DNA of 34,706 nucleotides from a virus. Below, one piece after another: positions 17,530 to 26,325 of this stretch. Under the pieces are notes generated by a model that was not told the DNA's origin, searched no databases, and saw nothing but the letters and a program-made list of their open reading frames with translations. Where the stretch lies: IMG/VR virus record IMGVR_UViG_3300033183_000060, positions 1 to 34,706 of that record; one strand, written 5' to 3'. Numbering within the stretch: position 1 is the stretch's first letter; every line of letters starts with the position of its first letter. Made by a program: the position numbers and the translations under genes.

Positions 17530-18939
17530 TTAGTTGAATAATACGAAGTTGTTTGCAGCTTGTACTACTAAACATCTTTCAGATAAGTAGTGTACTTGCA
17601 TAGCGTCAAGTCCGCTAGTTTGTGCACCACCAACTGATCCAACGATCCAAGACTTCATGCGACGATCATCAGCTTCAGAAGCACGGTAACGTACGTGAAG
17701 GAATGGACGCTTGATGTTTTTACCAAGAATTTGATCGTATACTGAAGAAGTTCCAGCAGGTACAAGTACTCCACGGATATCAAAAGTGCTAGATCCGTCA
17801 GATTCAACAGCTCCACGAGTAGAAGCATCGTTTAGATATTTCCAGTCAGTTTTATAGAAATCATAAGATCCACGACGGAAACCTGAGAAACCTAGATTAA
17901 GTGCCATGTCCTCAGAGTTGTTGAAAACTCCGTAAGAAGTACCACCTGAACCATAAGAGTTCTGAGCAGCAAGCATGTCATCAATAACTAGTGAAAGAGA
18001 ACGATTAGCAAAAATAACGTTTTCTTCAATAGCACCTTGCTTATCTAATTTCTTAAGCATAGCGTCGAAATCAGCAAGCGCGGTGTTAGAAGCGGTTACT
18101 CCAGCATCATAGTGCCCACGATCTTCGATAGCAGCAAATAAACCTTCAGTTCCTTCAGCTTCAGTAAGGTCGTCGTTACCAGAAGCTTTTTCAGCCTCAA
18201 CTAGCGCCATTTCTAAGTAATCTTCGAAACGCTTACGAGTATCTCCTTCAGCTTTTAGGTACCATAGGTATCCTGATTGACCAGCTTCACCAGTTACTTC
18301 AACCCATCCAATTTGAGATGCATCAGATCCAGAGATTTCATAAAAATCTTTAAGGATGATTGGTTTGTTAGTGTAGCTTTGGAATTGTGGAGCTACTGCT
18401 TCGTTCATTCCGTTAACTCCTTTACCAAATTCAGTACCAAATACAAAGATAGTGATACCAGATCCAGCAGTAAGTCCAGCGGTTACTAATCCAGCTTTAC
18501 CGTAAGCTTTAACAGTAATGCTAGTAGCAGAAGTGTCGTGATCGCTAACAAAAGCTTTAGCTGTAGTAGAACCGTCAGAAATAACGATAGTTTGGTTAGC
18601 TCTGATAGCGTGACCAGATGGAAGACCAGAAATAACGTTTGTTCCAGAGTTTGTTCCAGAATCAGCAGCTAGTGTGAGACCGCTGTAAGAAAGGTGTAAT
18701 CTACCTTGTTCTGACCATACAACTTGATCAGAAGTCATTGGCATTTCAGCGCCAACCATTTTAAGGAAACCACCGATAGAGCGATCTCCGTATTTTTCTA
18801 CTTCAGCTTCGTAAAGCTCTGGTAGATATTGTTGTGCCCAACCTGCAGTAGCACTTGATGTGAAATCAATGTAGTTTCCAGGTGCGGCTTGTTTAATTGG
18901 AGCAGGTGTAACTGTTCCACTGCCTAATGTAATAGCCAT
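17530..18939 (-). CDS. Major capsid protein, 469 aa
   Basis: Located after portal and scaffold genes and followed by a terminator, the standard position of the main head protein. Residues 1-75 (GNYIDFTSSATAGWAQQYLP; EAEVEKYGDRSIGGFLKM) resemble the N-arm and E-loop region of HK97-fold capsids of marine and crAss-like podoviruses. A Thr/Ser/Gly/Ala-rich beta segment (about 90-170) looks like an inserted surface domain. Residues about 215-260 (GYLWYLKAEGDTRKRFEDYL) form the predicted spine helix. The C-terminal part (RPFLHVRYRASEADDRRMKS and following) is the expected P/A-domain end. Codon choice appears more G/C-ending than in surrounding genes, consistent with very high expression. The leader between scaffold stop and this ATG is only 20 bp and A/T-rich, without a Shine-Dalgarno motif. 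The HK97 fold is inferred, not computed. Confidence 0.85.
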   Translation of the reverse strand: MAITLGSGTVTPAPIKQAAPGNYIDFTSSATAGWAQQYLPELYEAEVEKYGDRSIGGFLKMVGAEMPMTSDQVVWSEQGRLHLSYSGLTLAADSGTNSGTNVISGLPSGHAIRANQTIVISDGSTTAKAFVSDHDTSATSITVKAYGKAGLVTAGLTAGSGITIFVFGTEFGKGVNGMNEAVAPQFQSYTNKPIILKDFYEISGSDASQIGWVEVTGEAGQSGYLWYLKAEGDTRKRFEDYLEMALVEAEKASGNDDLTEAEGTEGLFAAIEDRGHYDAGVTASNTALADFDAMLKKLDKQGAIEENVIFANRSLSLVIDDMLAAQNSYGSGGTSYGVFNNSEDMALNLGFSGFRRGSYDFYKTDWKYLNDASTRGAVESDGSSTFDIRGVLVPAGTSSVYDQILGKNIKRPFLHVRYRASEADDRRMKSWIVGSVGGAQTSGLDAMQVHYLSERCLVVQAANNFVLFN

Positions 18940-18959
18940 TTTAAATAATTTTTTTTAGT

Positions 18960-20159
18960 TTATCTTTTAATTTTAACTCTAAGTTTTGAGCTATCATCAC
19001 CGCTTACTGCTCTCACTTTCATTCCACCAACATCAACAAATCCGCTATTTGTTTTTCTAGGATCCATGTTAATGTTTTTAGATTCAGCCTCTAAATTTTT
19101 AATTGCATCGGCTTTTCCTTGTTCATAAAAATGATTAGCAATAGAATCGGCGTTTCTAGCAGCAAATAGTGCTTTGTGATAACCCTTAGCATCTCTTAAC
19201 ATATTATCTTCACCTAAGAACGTCTTAAATGATTCTAATATATCACTTTGAGCTTGCTTAGTTTGTTCAACGTCACTAACCTTAAACCTATAAGTATTCT
19301 CACCAACTTTAAAATCAAAACCTTTGAAATCTTGGCTAAAAACTTGCTCTGTTTGCTTGGTAAAGTGTTCAGCGGCTTTTTGCTGAAGAGCAGTTTGCTC
19401 ATTCTGCTCTTTTTTATATTGATTATAAAAATCTATAGCTTCTTTTTGATCTGGAGCAAGACGAGAAGTTAACTTAACCTCATCGTAGTATTTGTTCTTT
19501 AGATCTCCAAGAAAATCTCTAGCTTTTACAATTGCTTCTTTATACGCTAATTTTTTGCGTTTTATATCTCTTTCATCATCGACGTCTTCATCAAAAGAAA
19601 AATTATCATCGATTAAGAAATTAATTTCTTCATTATCAAGATGAGACTTTGTTTGCTTGTAGTACTCTCTTAATAACGCCTTGTCATCAATGTTAGAATA
19701 ATCAGTATTTAATCGCACATAATCTTCTAACGTCCCACCAGTTTCTTGCATAAACTCAACTACCTTCTGGATATTTTCAGGTAGTTCAGCTACTGGTTGC
19801 TCTACTTCTTGTTTTTCTTCTTCGCTTTGGGCTTGCTCTTCTTGTAAGACCCTTTGCTCTTGCACTTGTACGCCATCTGTTTCTTCTTTAATTAATTCTA
19901 AGACTTGTTCTTCTTGTTCGGTAGGTTCTTCGGAACTCCGTACTTCTTCGCCCACTTCTTGGCTAGCTTCGGGTTCGTTTTGAACAGGTACCTCATCTGT
20001 GCTTTGCTCTTGAACGGCATCGCTTGTTTGATTTAAGTTAACTCTGTAAACTCCATCATCTGGTCCTGTACTAACACCAGCATCTTGGAGTACTTTTTCT
20101 TCTCTTTCTGAAGTAGACAGATCTTCTCCATCTACTAGATTTACTTTAATGTCTGACAT
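18960..20159 (-). CDS. Putative scaffolding protein, 399 aa
   Basis: Sits between portal and capsid, where scaffold genes are found. Residues about 40-130 are extremely Glu/Gln-rich and low in complexity (for example VQEQRVLQEEQAQSEEEKQE), likely disordered or coiled. The rest is helical and charged (about 135-300), with coiled-coil character near 225-265. The C-terminus is short, basic and Gly-containing (SGDDSSKLRVKIKR), as expected for the capsid-binding tail of scaffolds. Scaffolding proteins guide capsid subunits into the procapsid and then leave or are degraded. No protease motif is seen in it. Function is inferred from composition and position; the primary sequence of scaffolds is poorly conserved, so this cannot be proved by eye. 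Confidence 0.75.
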   Translation of the reverse strand: MSDIKVNLVDGEDLSTSEREEKVLQDAGVSTGPDDGVYRVNLNQTSDAVQEQSTDEVPVQNEPEASQEVGEEVRSSEEPTEQEEQVLELIKEETDGVQVQEQRVLQEEQAQSEEEKQEVEQPVAELPENIQKVVEFMQETGGTLEDYVRLNTDYSNIDDKALLREYYKQTKSHLDNEEINFLIDDNFSFDEDVDDERDIKRKKLAYKEAIVKARDFLGDLKNKYYDEVKLTSRLAPDQKEAIDFYNQYKKEQNEQTALQQKAAEHFTKQTEQVFSQDFKGFDFKVGENTYRFKVSDVEQTKQAQSDILESFKTFLGEDNMLRDAKGYHKALFAARNADSIANHFYEQGKADAIKNLEAESKNINMDPRKTNSGFVDVGGMKVRAVSGDDSSKLRVKIKR

Positions 20160-20188
20160 AATAAAATATTATAAAAATTTTAAAAAAA

Positions 20189-22606
20189 TTATCTTGGCTC
20201 GAATTGTTCTAATCCAAATCCACCAAGTGTATCAAAACCAGCAGATTCAAAGTTCTTTGGTCCTGTATTGCCTTTTCTCTGTTCAATCAAATCTGATTGC
20301 TGAGTGGCTTGTATTTTTGTTCTTTGGTCTTTTCTATCTTCTTTAAAAGACTCTTTATCTTTAATCACTTGCGATTCAAGTTGTTTAAGTTTCATATTCA
20401 ACTCAAATTCGTGATACATTAATTGTTTTTTGATATCAGCTTCTCTCTCTAATTTTTGTAGGTCAAGTTGAGCTTTTACCTGCTCTAATTGAGCCTTACT
20501 CTCTGTCAATGCTTGCTCTTTTTGCATTTCAGCTTGAGCAGCGGCTTGAGCAGCTTGAGCATTAGACTCGGTTTGTGCTTGAATGTTCTGAAGCTGAATA
20601 GCTCTATCTTCTTCTGACTTCTTTTTTCTTCTTAATTTTAATAGTTGATTAGCGAGCTTAATATTTTTAATTTCTCTTACATCGATAGCATCTTCAAGAT
20701 ATATTTGGTCTCTTTGTAATGCTACTTGAATATTGTTTTCAAGAAGTTGTTTTTCTTCTTCATCAGGAGCTAATTCTAAGAAAATACCAAAATCATGTAA
20801 ATGCAGTTGAGATACTTCTTCGAGTGTACCTACGTTAAATTTACCTATACCCTGTATAAAGGCTTGTTTAGTATTACCGTATTGTAAAACATCAGATATT
20901 CTTAAGCAAATAGCTTCTGCTGTTTTTAAAGTTAAATAAAGTCCTGATTGTAAAACGTGTCTTGTTGCTGTATTTGAGTTTGCAGCGGCTAATTTTTGAA
21001 TACCTACTAATGCTTTTTCATCAGGCATGCTACCATCTCTAGCTTCATTAAGACCAGTAACATCTCTCATCATTTGTAGATAATAGTTGTACGAGTTAAT
21101 CAAACTAGCTATTTTAGCATTACCACCAGAAGATTGTAGCTCTTGTATAGGCATTCTACCGTGGTTAAACTCTCCGTCTTGTGTCATTGATCTACCAATA
21201 ACAGATCCAGTTTGGAAATACATGTTTAATGCTTCCTGTGGATTATAGTTTGTTCCGTTACCTAAATCAATTTCAGCAATACCATCTGCGTCAAGATAAA
21301 CTCCATCAGGTACCATACGTGATAATACTTGTTGAAGTTTTAAGTGTGTTAGCTGAATCATATCAGCAAAAGAAGTCATTCGACTTACTAGTGACTCGAT
21401 TTTACCTTTGTAAATTCTTGGAGCCACAATATTGTAAGACATATTAACCTTAGTCGTATCTGACTTAGGTCTTGTCATATTTTCTGCGAGTTGCCATTTA
21501 AGGATCTTATTGTGCCCAATAATCTTTGCGCCTTCATATAATACCTCAATCGATCTATTGACTTTTTCAAATCTTGATCTAGCATCTTTTGGTGGGTTGA
21601 ATTTGTCACTTTTTTTAATAGCTTTTTCAGCCCCGGTTGCAGTTTGCTTTATTTTATATACTTGGTTTTGAAATGTTTTGTATTCAAAATATAAAACATA
21701 AACGTGATTAGTATCTTCAGAAGCTGATGAGGCAAAGCTTTTATTATAAAGCATTGCATTACTACCAGTACCTTCTATTTCTTTAATATCTTCTTCTGTT
21801 AATCCTGGAAATTGTTTTTTAAGATCAACAATACTTACTCTACGAACTTCACCTACGTAATATAAATCATCAAAGTAAGGTGATTCAGTGTATGAGTAAA
21901 CAATATCAGAAGGATCTACATATTCTAATTTAATACCTTCAGACGTATTAAAGCTATTTTTACAAGCCGCCATACCAATAGTAACCAAATCATAATCTAG
22001 TCTCTTTTTTAGTAAATGATACTTGTTATAGTCTAATACATTATTAATAGCTTCTTCTTCAGCAATTTCAATAGACTGTTTATAGTCTAGCTGCATGTGG
22101 AGCTGTAGTTCTTCAGAAGAGTCAGGTAAGTTATTTTGATCAGTTCTAAACATGTTAATACCGAACTCTTGCTGAACTGTTTCTAATAATTGCCTATTTT
22201 GCATATCAGACATAATACTAGAAACATAATCTGTTTTTTCTTTTATAGCGGCTGGATCCTGCGAGTAAGCCTTGATGTCAAAGGTTCTCTCTCCGATACC
22301 ATTTACAACTATATCAACAAACTTAGGTATAATTGGTACAGGCTTCCAGTCTAAATTAAGATAAGATAAATCACCATTAATAGATAATTCATCTTTGTAT
22401 TTTTGTATAGATTGTTCCCCTCTAGCGTATAATCTTAGCCTATGGAAGTTATCTCTATTAGCGTAATATCTTACAGCTCCTGAGTCTCTTTTAAACCACT
22501 CACCTTCTATAGCTCTAGCAACTTCTAGTCCATAAGAGTGATTTGCTTTTTCTTCATCACTAACCGATTGGCTAGGAAATATACCTGTTGGTAATATTTT
22601 TGACAT
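20189..22606 (-). CDS. Portal protein, 805 aa
   Basis: The gene starts directly after the terminase stop (TAG followed by ATG), as is usual for terminase-portal pairs. Residues ~40-120 (YYANRDNFHRLRLYARGEQS; LDWKPVPIIPKFVDIVVNGI) carry the pattern I recognise from portal proteins of crAss-like and marine podoviruses. The central region (about 200-480) has the mixed alpha/beta stem and wing. It is followed by helices around RDGSMPDEKALVGIQKLAAA (about 530-550). From about 660 to 770 the protein is a long Gln/Ala/Glu/Lys-rich coiled coil (QAQTESNAQAAQAAAQAEMQ), likely part of the crown/barrel projecting into the head. The portal dodecamer is the entry and exit gate for DNA and the docking site for the large terminase. 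Length is at the long end for portals because of the coiled-coil tail. Confidence 0.88.
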   Translation of the reverse strand: MSKILPTGIFPSQSVSDEEKANHSYGLEVARAIEGEWFKRDSGAVRYYANRDNFHRLRLYARGEQSIQKYKDELSINGDLSYLNLDWKPVPIIPKFVDIVVNGIGERTFDIKAYSQDPAAIKEKTDYVSSIMSDMQNRQLLETVQQEFGINMFRTDQNNLPDSSEELQLHMQLDYKQSIEIAEEEAINNVLDYNKYHLLKKRLDYDLVTIGMAACKNSFNTSEGIKLEYVDPSDIVYSYTESPYFDDLYYVGEVRRVSIVDLKKQFPGLTEEDIKEIEGTGSNAMLYNKSFASSASEDTNHVYVLYFEYKTFQNQVYKIKQTATGAEKAIKKSDKFNPPKDARSRFEKVNRSIEVLYEGAKIIGHNKILKWQLAENMTRPKSDTTKVNMSYNIVAPRIYKGKIESLVSRMTSFADMIQLTHLKLQQVLSRMVPDGVYLDADGIAEIDLGNGTNYNPQEALNMYFQTGSVIGRSMTQDGEFNHGRMPIQELQSSGGNAKIASLINSYNYYLQMMRDVTGLNEARDGSMPDEKALVGIQKLAAANSNTATRHVLQSGLYLTLKTAEAICLRISDVLQYGNTKQAFIQGIGKFNVGTLEEVSQLHLHDFGIFLELAPDEEEKQLLENNIQVALQRDQIYLEDAIDVREIKNIKLANQLLKLRRKKKSEEDRAIQLQNIQAQTESNAQAAQAAAQAEMQKEQALTESKAQLEQVKAQLDLQKLEREADIKKQLMYHEFELNMKLKQLESQVIKDKESFKEDRKDQRTKIQATQQSDLIEQRKGNTGPKNFESAGFDTLGGFGLEQFEPR

Positions 22607-24817
22607 CTATTTTATTATTTTTGAAGTATATCCTTTATTATCGTATTTTTTAAATCCAAAGTTTAGAACTCTTGTTGTTCTTTCCTCGTTAGGTGCATAC
22701 AGGTGTCTGTTACAAGCCATAATGGCTAGACCAGAACTTATTGCCGCATCGTGTACTGTTCTTTTATTTATATCAAATTTAGCCCAGTCATTAAGTGTTC
22801 TATTAAAGTACATGTTACCATAATCTCCTTCACCGTTAATTCCCACGTACTTCTGTATATAACTCTCTATTGCAGCAGCGTGCGCTTGTTTAATGTCTTC
22901 GCCTGAATTTGGTATACCACCTATTTCTTTTTCTGTAGCAGATAGCTTGTTATACGTTTTATCAGGTCTATTCATTGAGTAACCTCTATAACCTCTACGT
23001 TTTAAATAGTAGAGTAATCTTGGTTTGTTATTTTCTGCAAGTAACGGCATACCATAAAAAACTAACGCCATTAATATATCCTCAAAAAACATTTCAGCAG
23101 TCTGAGGTCTTGCAACATATTCTAAGAAAAAAGTACTAGGCGGAGCATCCTCCATGCTGTATTTTGTAAGACCATGTAAAGAACCTTTAGATCCCCTACC
23201 ATCTACCGTACCCGATATATCATAAGGGTCACAGCCAAAAGCACCAATATGTTCGTTCCCAGGATAACGTATACCACCTCTTATTTCATATTTGTTTTGT
23301 AAATGTAATGGTGGAACCCAAGAAATTAAAAACCTACCGTTTTTATCAGGATTAAAAGTAACCTTAGTGTCTTTTATACCGTTCTCCCATTGAAAACCAC
23401 CTTGAGTAACTAAACCATTATACTTGGCTTCTTCATTAAAATCTATTTGCTCATAGATTTTCACAAGATTAAATATACTATTTTTAGTTTCGTCTCTAAA
23501 TGCGTGCTCTTCTGTTCTTGGGAATTGTCGGTAAAATTCATTTAAAGCATCTTGATCTTCTTTTAAACCAGCAGCTTCATTTTCCCAATGCTCTATTACT
23601 CCAACTTCAATACTCTCTCCCAACGGTCCTTCAACTGGTTCTGGTGGTGTATCGAATACAGGTAATCCAAAAGAATCAATGAATCCCTCGTAGTTCCACT
23701 CCATAGGAATGAACAGACTATATAGTCCACTGCGAGTTTGTCCATTGCGGTTACGTTTTGTGACGTCTGAATCATTGTAAAGCTTTTTAAAATTTTCTCC
23801 ACCTTTGTCCAGCGCATTGGATGTTGAACCCATCATACATTTACCAATGATACGACTACCTAGTCTAAGACACGTTTTTGTTACGCGCCAGTTATTTAAT
23901 ATATTGTCAGGTCTCTCCCATTTACCACTTTCATCATGTACTAGCAATGCTAGTTTTTCACCATCGTACGAGTTGTCTCCCGTGTTTTTCCAGTCGATCG
24001 TCGTGTCGAGACCCTCCATGATCTCCCTCTCTCTGTTTTGTATAGACTTCTTCGTGAGTTTCGACGCGGGTACTCTATACGCGAGTTCCGATTTTGGACG
24101 ATCCATACCGTCTTGTATAGGCTTAAAAAAGAACGGGTAGTTGATTGATATTGGTACAACTTTGTCCGTAAACATCTTTTTAGCATCGGCTCCAGATTTT
24201 GACAATATACCAAATCTTGCATCTGATGTAATTGTCGCGAGGTTAACGGTCTCTGAGCTTGACATAAATGAAAAGCCAGATCGTCTATTTTTGAGGTAAC
24301 ACATGCCGTAGCATCTACTATCAGCCTTGCATGCTTCCCAGAATATAAAGAATAATCTATTTGCTTCCCTAAAGTCTGGGTGCCCAACATCAATCTTGGT
24401 CCACTGCAAGTACATATAGTGAGTGCCAGTAATATAAGTAGGCTCATCTTTATTAATGAACCAAAAACCGTTTTCACGCCTATCAAATTCTTCTTCAATA
24501 TAGTCTTCCCACTTTTCTTTAAACTCACTAGGTGTATCTCTCCAATCAAATATAGTTTTTACTCTATTTAATTCCTTAGGATAATCAAAAGGTATCCAAC
24601 GTTTTTCTTGATTTACGTAAACATCCTCTTGTTTTGGCAATGCTATACACAAGTTTTGTATCTCGTATATTTCACCAATCTCACCAGTCTTGCTTATAAC
24701 TACCAAATCGTGTTCTTTATTGTAACCGTACTTCCAAGCTTTCTTCTTGTTCATACGATGTATGGTAGTCAGTTTCACTGGTTCTACAACCTTATATAGT
24801 GTTTGCTGATAAGCCAT
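22607..24817 (-). CDS. terL: Terminase large subunit (packaging ATPase/nuclease), 736 aa
   Basis: The motor that cuts and pumps phage DNA into the prohead. The N-terminal ATPase domain contains an atypical Walker A-like loop YLKNRRSGFSF at about residues 173-183 and a Walker B, LALLVHDESGKW, with D295/E296 as Mg-binding and catalytic acids. An adapter-like TSNALDKGGENFKK (about 336-349) fits ATPase motif III. The C-terminal RNase-H-like nuclease has acidic residues in GAFGCDPYD (D530, D533) and VHDAAISSG (D690). The start ATG overlaps the previous stop (TAATG) and is preceded by AAAGGAG, the clearest Shine-Dalgarno sequence noticed in the window. A 160-bp stretch in the middle of the gene (23961-24120) is unusually G+C- and CpG-rich. 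Similarity is strongest to crAss-like and marine Bacteroidota phage terminases, by eye. Confidence 0.92.
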   Translation of the reverse strand: MAYQQTLYKVVEPVKLTTIHRMNKKKAWKYGYNKEHDLVVISKTGEIGEIYEIQNLCIALPKQEDVYVNQEKRWIPFDYPKELNRVKTIFDWRDTPSEFKEKWEDYIEEEFDRRENGFWFINKDEPTYITGTHYMYLQWTKIDVGHPDFREANRLFFIFWEACKADSRCYGMCYLKNRRSGFSFMSSSETVNLATITSDARFGILSKSGADAKKMFTDKVVPISINYPFFFKPIQDGMDRPKSELAYRVPASKLTKKSIQNREREIMEGLDTTIDWKNTGDNSYDGEKLALLVHDESGKWERPDNILNNWRVTKTCLRLGSRIIGKCMMGSTSNALDKGGENFKKLYNDSDVTKRNRNGQTRSGLYSLFIPMEWNYEGFIDSFGLPVFDTPPEPVEGPLGESIEVGVIEHWENEAAGLKEDQDALNEFYRQFPRTEEHAFRDETKNSIFNLVKIYEQIDFNEEAKYNGLVTQGGFQWENGIKDTKVTFNPDKNGRFLISWVPPLHLQNKYEIRGGIRYPGNEHIGAFGCDPYDISGTVDGRGSKGSLHGLTKYSMEDAPPSTFFLEYVARPQTAEMFFEDILMALVFYGMPLLAENNKPRLLYYLKRRGYRGYSMNRPDKTYNKLSATEKEIGGIPNSGEDIKQAHAAAIESYIQKYVGINGEGDYGNMYFNRTLNDWAKFDINKRTVHDAAISSGLAIMACNRHLYAPNEERTTRVLNFGFKKYDNKGYTSKIIK

Positions 24818-25092
24818 TACTTAGATCTCCTTTCAGCAAAACCTTTAAAAGATTTATTTGTTTCTTCTTTAGGTTTATTTTCTAGCATAGCTTTTTCTTC
24901 TTCAACTCTATTGAGTATTTCAAAAGCATCAAATATTGCTAGCTTTTTTGTAGCAGCAGCGTTTTTAAGTCTGTCTGCAGAAACATCTTCTTCTGTGTTT
25001 GTTATAATCTTTTCTTCAGCTACACGTATTAGTTCTTCAACCGCTTTGTAACCAGCTTGGATTATATTCTTTTTCGTTTCCTTGATATTCAT
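24817..25092 (-). CDS. Possible small terminase subunit, 91 aa
   Basis: A small, wholly helical, charged protein immediately upstream of the large terminase, whose start overlaps this stop by one base (TAATG). The pattern is two or three amphipathic helices (IIQAGYKAVEELIRVAEE; DRLKNAAATKKLAIFDAFEI) ending in a basic tail (KSFKGFAERRSK). Small terminase subunits bind the packaging site and are often encoded just before the large subunit; size, helicity and position fit. No helix-turn-helix is obvious, so this is only a proposal. The start ATG lies 56 bases inside the end of the preceding 201-aa gene, in another frame. No other Met is available until residue 69, so the overlap is probably real. 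Confidence 0.5.
   Translation of the reverse strand: MNIKETKKNIIQAGYKAVEELIRVAEEKIITNTEEDVSADRLKNAAATKKLAIFDAFEILNRVEEEKAMLENKPKEETNKSFKGFAERRSK
24827..24833 (-). promoter_or_regulatory. Strong Shine-Dalgarno site for terL
   Basis: On the minus strand AAAGGAG is followed by nine bases (ATCTAAGTA) and then the terL ATG. Most other genes here begin after plain A/T-rich leaders, as is common for Bacteroidota, so this canonical ribosome-binding site stands out and fixes the terL start. Confidence 0.6.
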
Positions 25093-25642
25093 ATTTAATA
25101 CAAATCGAATTTACTGGCACTCTATACAAGCGCTCATTATCGATAATAAACTCATATTCACTATCAGGTGTAAAACCAACTAAATCGTTAAATTTCATAC
25201 CTTTATTTAACAAGCTATTATCTAAGTATTTTAAGACACCAATTAAAGGCTCTTCTGGTTCGTTAGAAAACATTTTTTTATTCTCTATCGGTTTAACAAA
25301 ACAAAAACCATCTAATGGCTTCCATTCACCATTTCTGTTAAACATAAACACCTGATCTGGAAACACAAAATACTTGTCTTCTTCAAAATAACTTCTACTA
25401 TTCACCTCTTGTCCCCTGACATCATTATAGCGTCTAAACACATTGTGATGAACTATAACTTCATCTCCTTTTTTAATGCCAGTTTTTCCTATAATGGGTG
25501 TTTCTAAAACAACGCCTACGCGACTGACAAATTTGTGATCCTGAATCTCGGTGTTTAATATTAATTCAATATCATCAACCTTTTTTGTATTATTGTATCT
25601 TTGGTTTTTTGGTTGTATTATAAAGCAATGTAAGCTTCTCAT
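25037..25642 (-). CDS. Tandem GroES-like protein (putative second co-chaperonin), 201 aa
   Basis: Two consecutive segments follow the GroES beta-barrel pattern. Barrel 1 (about 1-100): LHCFIIQPK matches the first strand (E. coli LHDRVIVKR), IELILNTEI matches the mobile loop with a hydrophobic triplet LIL, FVSRVGVVLETP matches the G-x-V strand, GIKKGDEVIVHHN matches VKVGDIVIFND, and KYFVFPDQVFMF matches the closing strand. Barrel 2 (about 108-190): DGFCFVKPI, EEPLIGVLKYLD, NDLVGFTPDS and ERLYRVPVNSICIKY repeat the order with a shorter loop. If correct, it would be a double-barrel cap for a chaperonin. A true GroES is encoded 1.8 kb upstream and a GroEL next to it. Its ATG overlaps the previous stop by one base. 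The fold is inference by pattern; a specialised virion or assembly protein is the alternative. Confidence 0.6.
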   Translation of the reverse strand: MRSLHCFIIQPKNQRYNNTKKVDDIELILNTEIQDHKFVSRVGVVLETPIIGKTGIKKGDEVIVHHNVFRRYNDVRGQEVNSRSYFEEDKYFVFPDQVFMFNRNGEWKPLDGFCFVKPIENKKMFSNEPEEPLIGVLKYLDNSLLNKGMKFNDLVGFTPDSEYEFIIDNERLYRVPVNSICIKYEYQGNEKEYNPSWLQSG

Positions 25643-25860
25643 TAATATTCTAAATTAAATTCAATACTAATAGCCATATTTTTATTAAAGTCCTTCCAGG
25701 GTAAAACCTCGTTATTTTTAGATATATATATTCTATACTTATCCTCTTCCTCAATTATATTACAAATAGTGTGTCCACCATAGACTTCTTGGCCTACAGC
25801 GTAGTGCATGGCAGAGTCTTTGTAGTCTCTACCTACACTAATTTTTCTAATTAAATTCAT
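25642..25860 (-). CDS. Conserved-looking small unknown protein, 72 aa
   Basis: A short protein predicted to be mostly beta-strand. It has an N-terminal basic start (MNLIRKISVGRDY), a YAVGQEVYGGHTICNIIEEE hairpin-like region (about 20-39) and a final strand region (NMAISIEFNLEY). No motif points to an activity and no signal peptide or membrane helix is present. It is translationally coupled on both sides: its stop shares a base with the start of the tandem GroES-like gene (TAATG), and it begins 3 bp after the holin-like gene. Similar proteins appear, to my recollection, in this position in marine Bacteroidota phages. Partnership with the GroES-like protein is suggested only by the tight linkage. 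Confidence 0.6.
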   Translation of the reverse strand: MNLIRKISVGRDYKDSAMHYAVGQEVYGGHTICNIIEEEDKYRIYISKNNEVLPWKDFNKNMAISIEFNLEY

Positions 25861-25863
25861 ATT

Positions 25864-26325
25864 TTATTTTTTAAATGCGCTTGTCGCTTTTTCGGTAGTA
25901 CGTCCACCAAAATATGCTAAAACAACCGCCATCATTACTTTTTCAAAAGTATCATTCCATGTTGTACCTATATTAAAAGGTATTGACTCGACACTATCTA
26001 AAAGACCTGCGAAACTAAAAACAACAATACACCACACTAAAACTAATGGGCGTACATTTTTAGAAAGCCACGAATCAGACATAGCATCTGCTTGCCATCT
26101 CGATGTTATTGCTTCCATTTCTTTATTTTGTTGTTCAAAAATAAGCTGTTGTAGTCTTATCTTATCTTCTTCACTAACATCAGATTTACCAATAGCAGCG
26201 ATAGCCTCAGCTGGCGTTGTCACTCCTTTTAATACGTTACCTAATGCAGGACTCGCCATTGAAGCTGCGCCGAATAAAAGTTTACCTACAGTGGTTTCTG
26301 CAAATTTCTTTTTTGGCTTACTCAT
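25864..26325 (-). CDS. Holin-like membrane protein (3-TM holin type), 153 aa
   Basis: The N-terminal region (about 10-50) has Gly/Ala-rich amphipathic segments (TVGKLLFGAASMASPALGNV). It is followed by a charged helix, and then SWLSKNVRPLVLVWCIVVFS opens a membrane segment (about 84-107). A second membrane segment lies near 125-140 (VMMAVVLAYFGGRTTEKA). The 'sWLsknvRPlvl' motif and the ending GGRTTEKA are characteristic of the three-TM holin family that includes gene-transfer-agent holins. The protein would permeabilise the inner membrane to allow lysis. I chose the internal ATG at 26325 rather than the upstream in-frame ATG at 26355, because it overlaps the stop of the preceding tiny gene (TAATG) and the extra ten residues lie inside that gene. 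Endolysin and spanins are not evident beside it apart from a small lipoprotein upstream. Confidence 0.75.
   Translation of the reverse strand: MSKPKKKFAETTVGKLLFGAASMASPALGNVLKGVTTPAEAIAAIGKSDVSEEDKIRLQQLIFEQQNKEMEAITSRWQADAMSDSWLSKNVRPLVLVWCIVVFSFAGLLDSVESIPFNIGTTWNDTFEKVMMAVVLAYFGGRTTEKATSAFKK

Noticed and set aside
23950-24549. 199-aa minus-strand ORF in another frame inside terL
   Set aside because: It overlaps well-supported terminase coding sequence. Its translation is basic and low in recognisable structure, and its length is explained by the local G+C-rich patch that removes stop codons.
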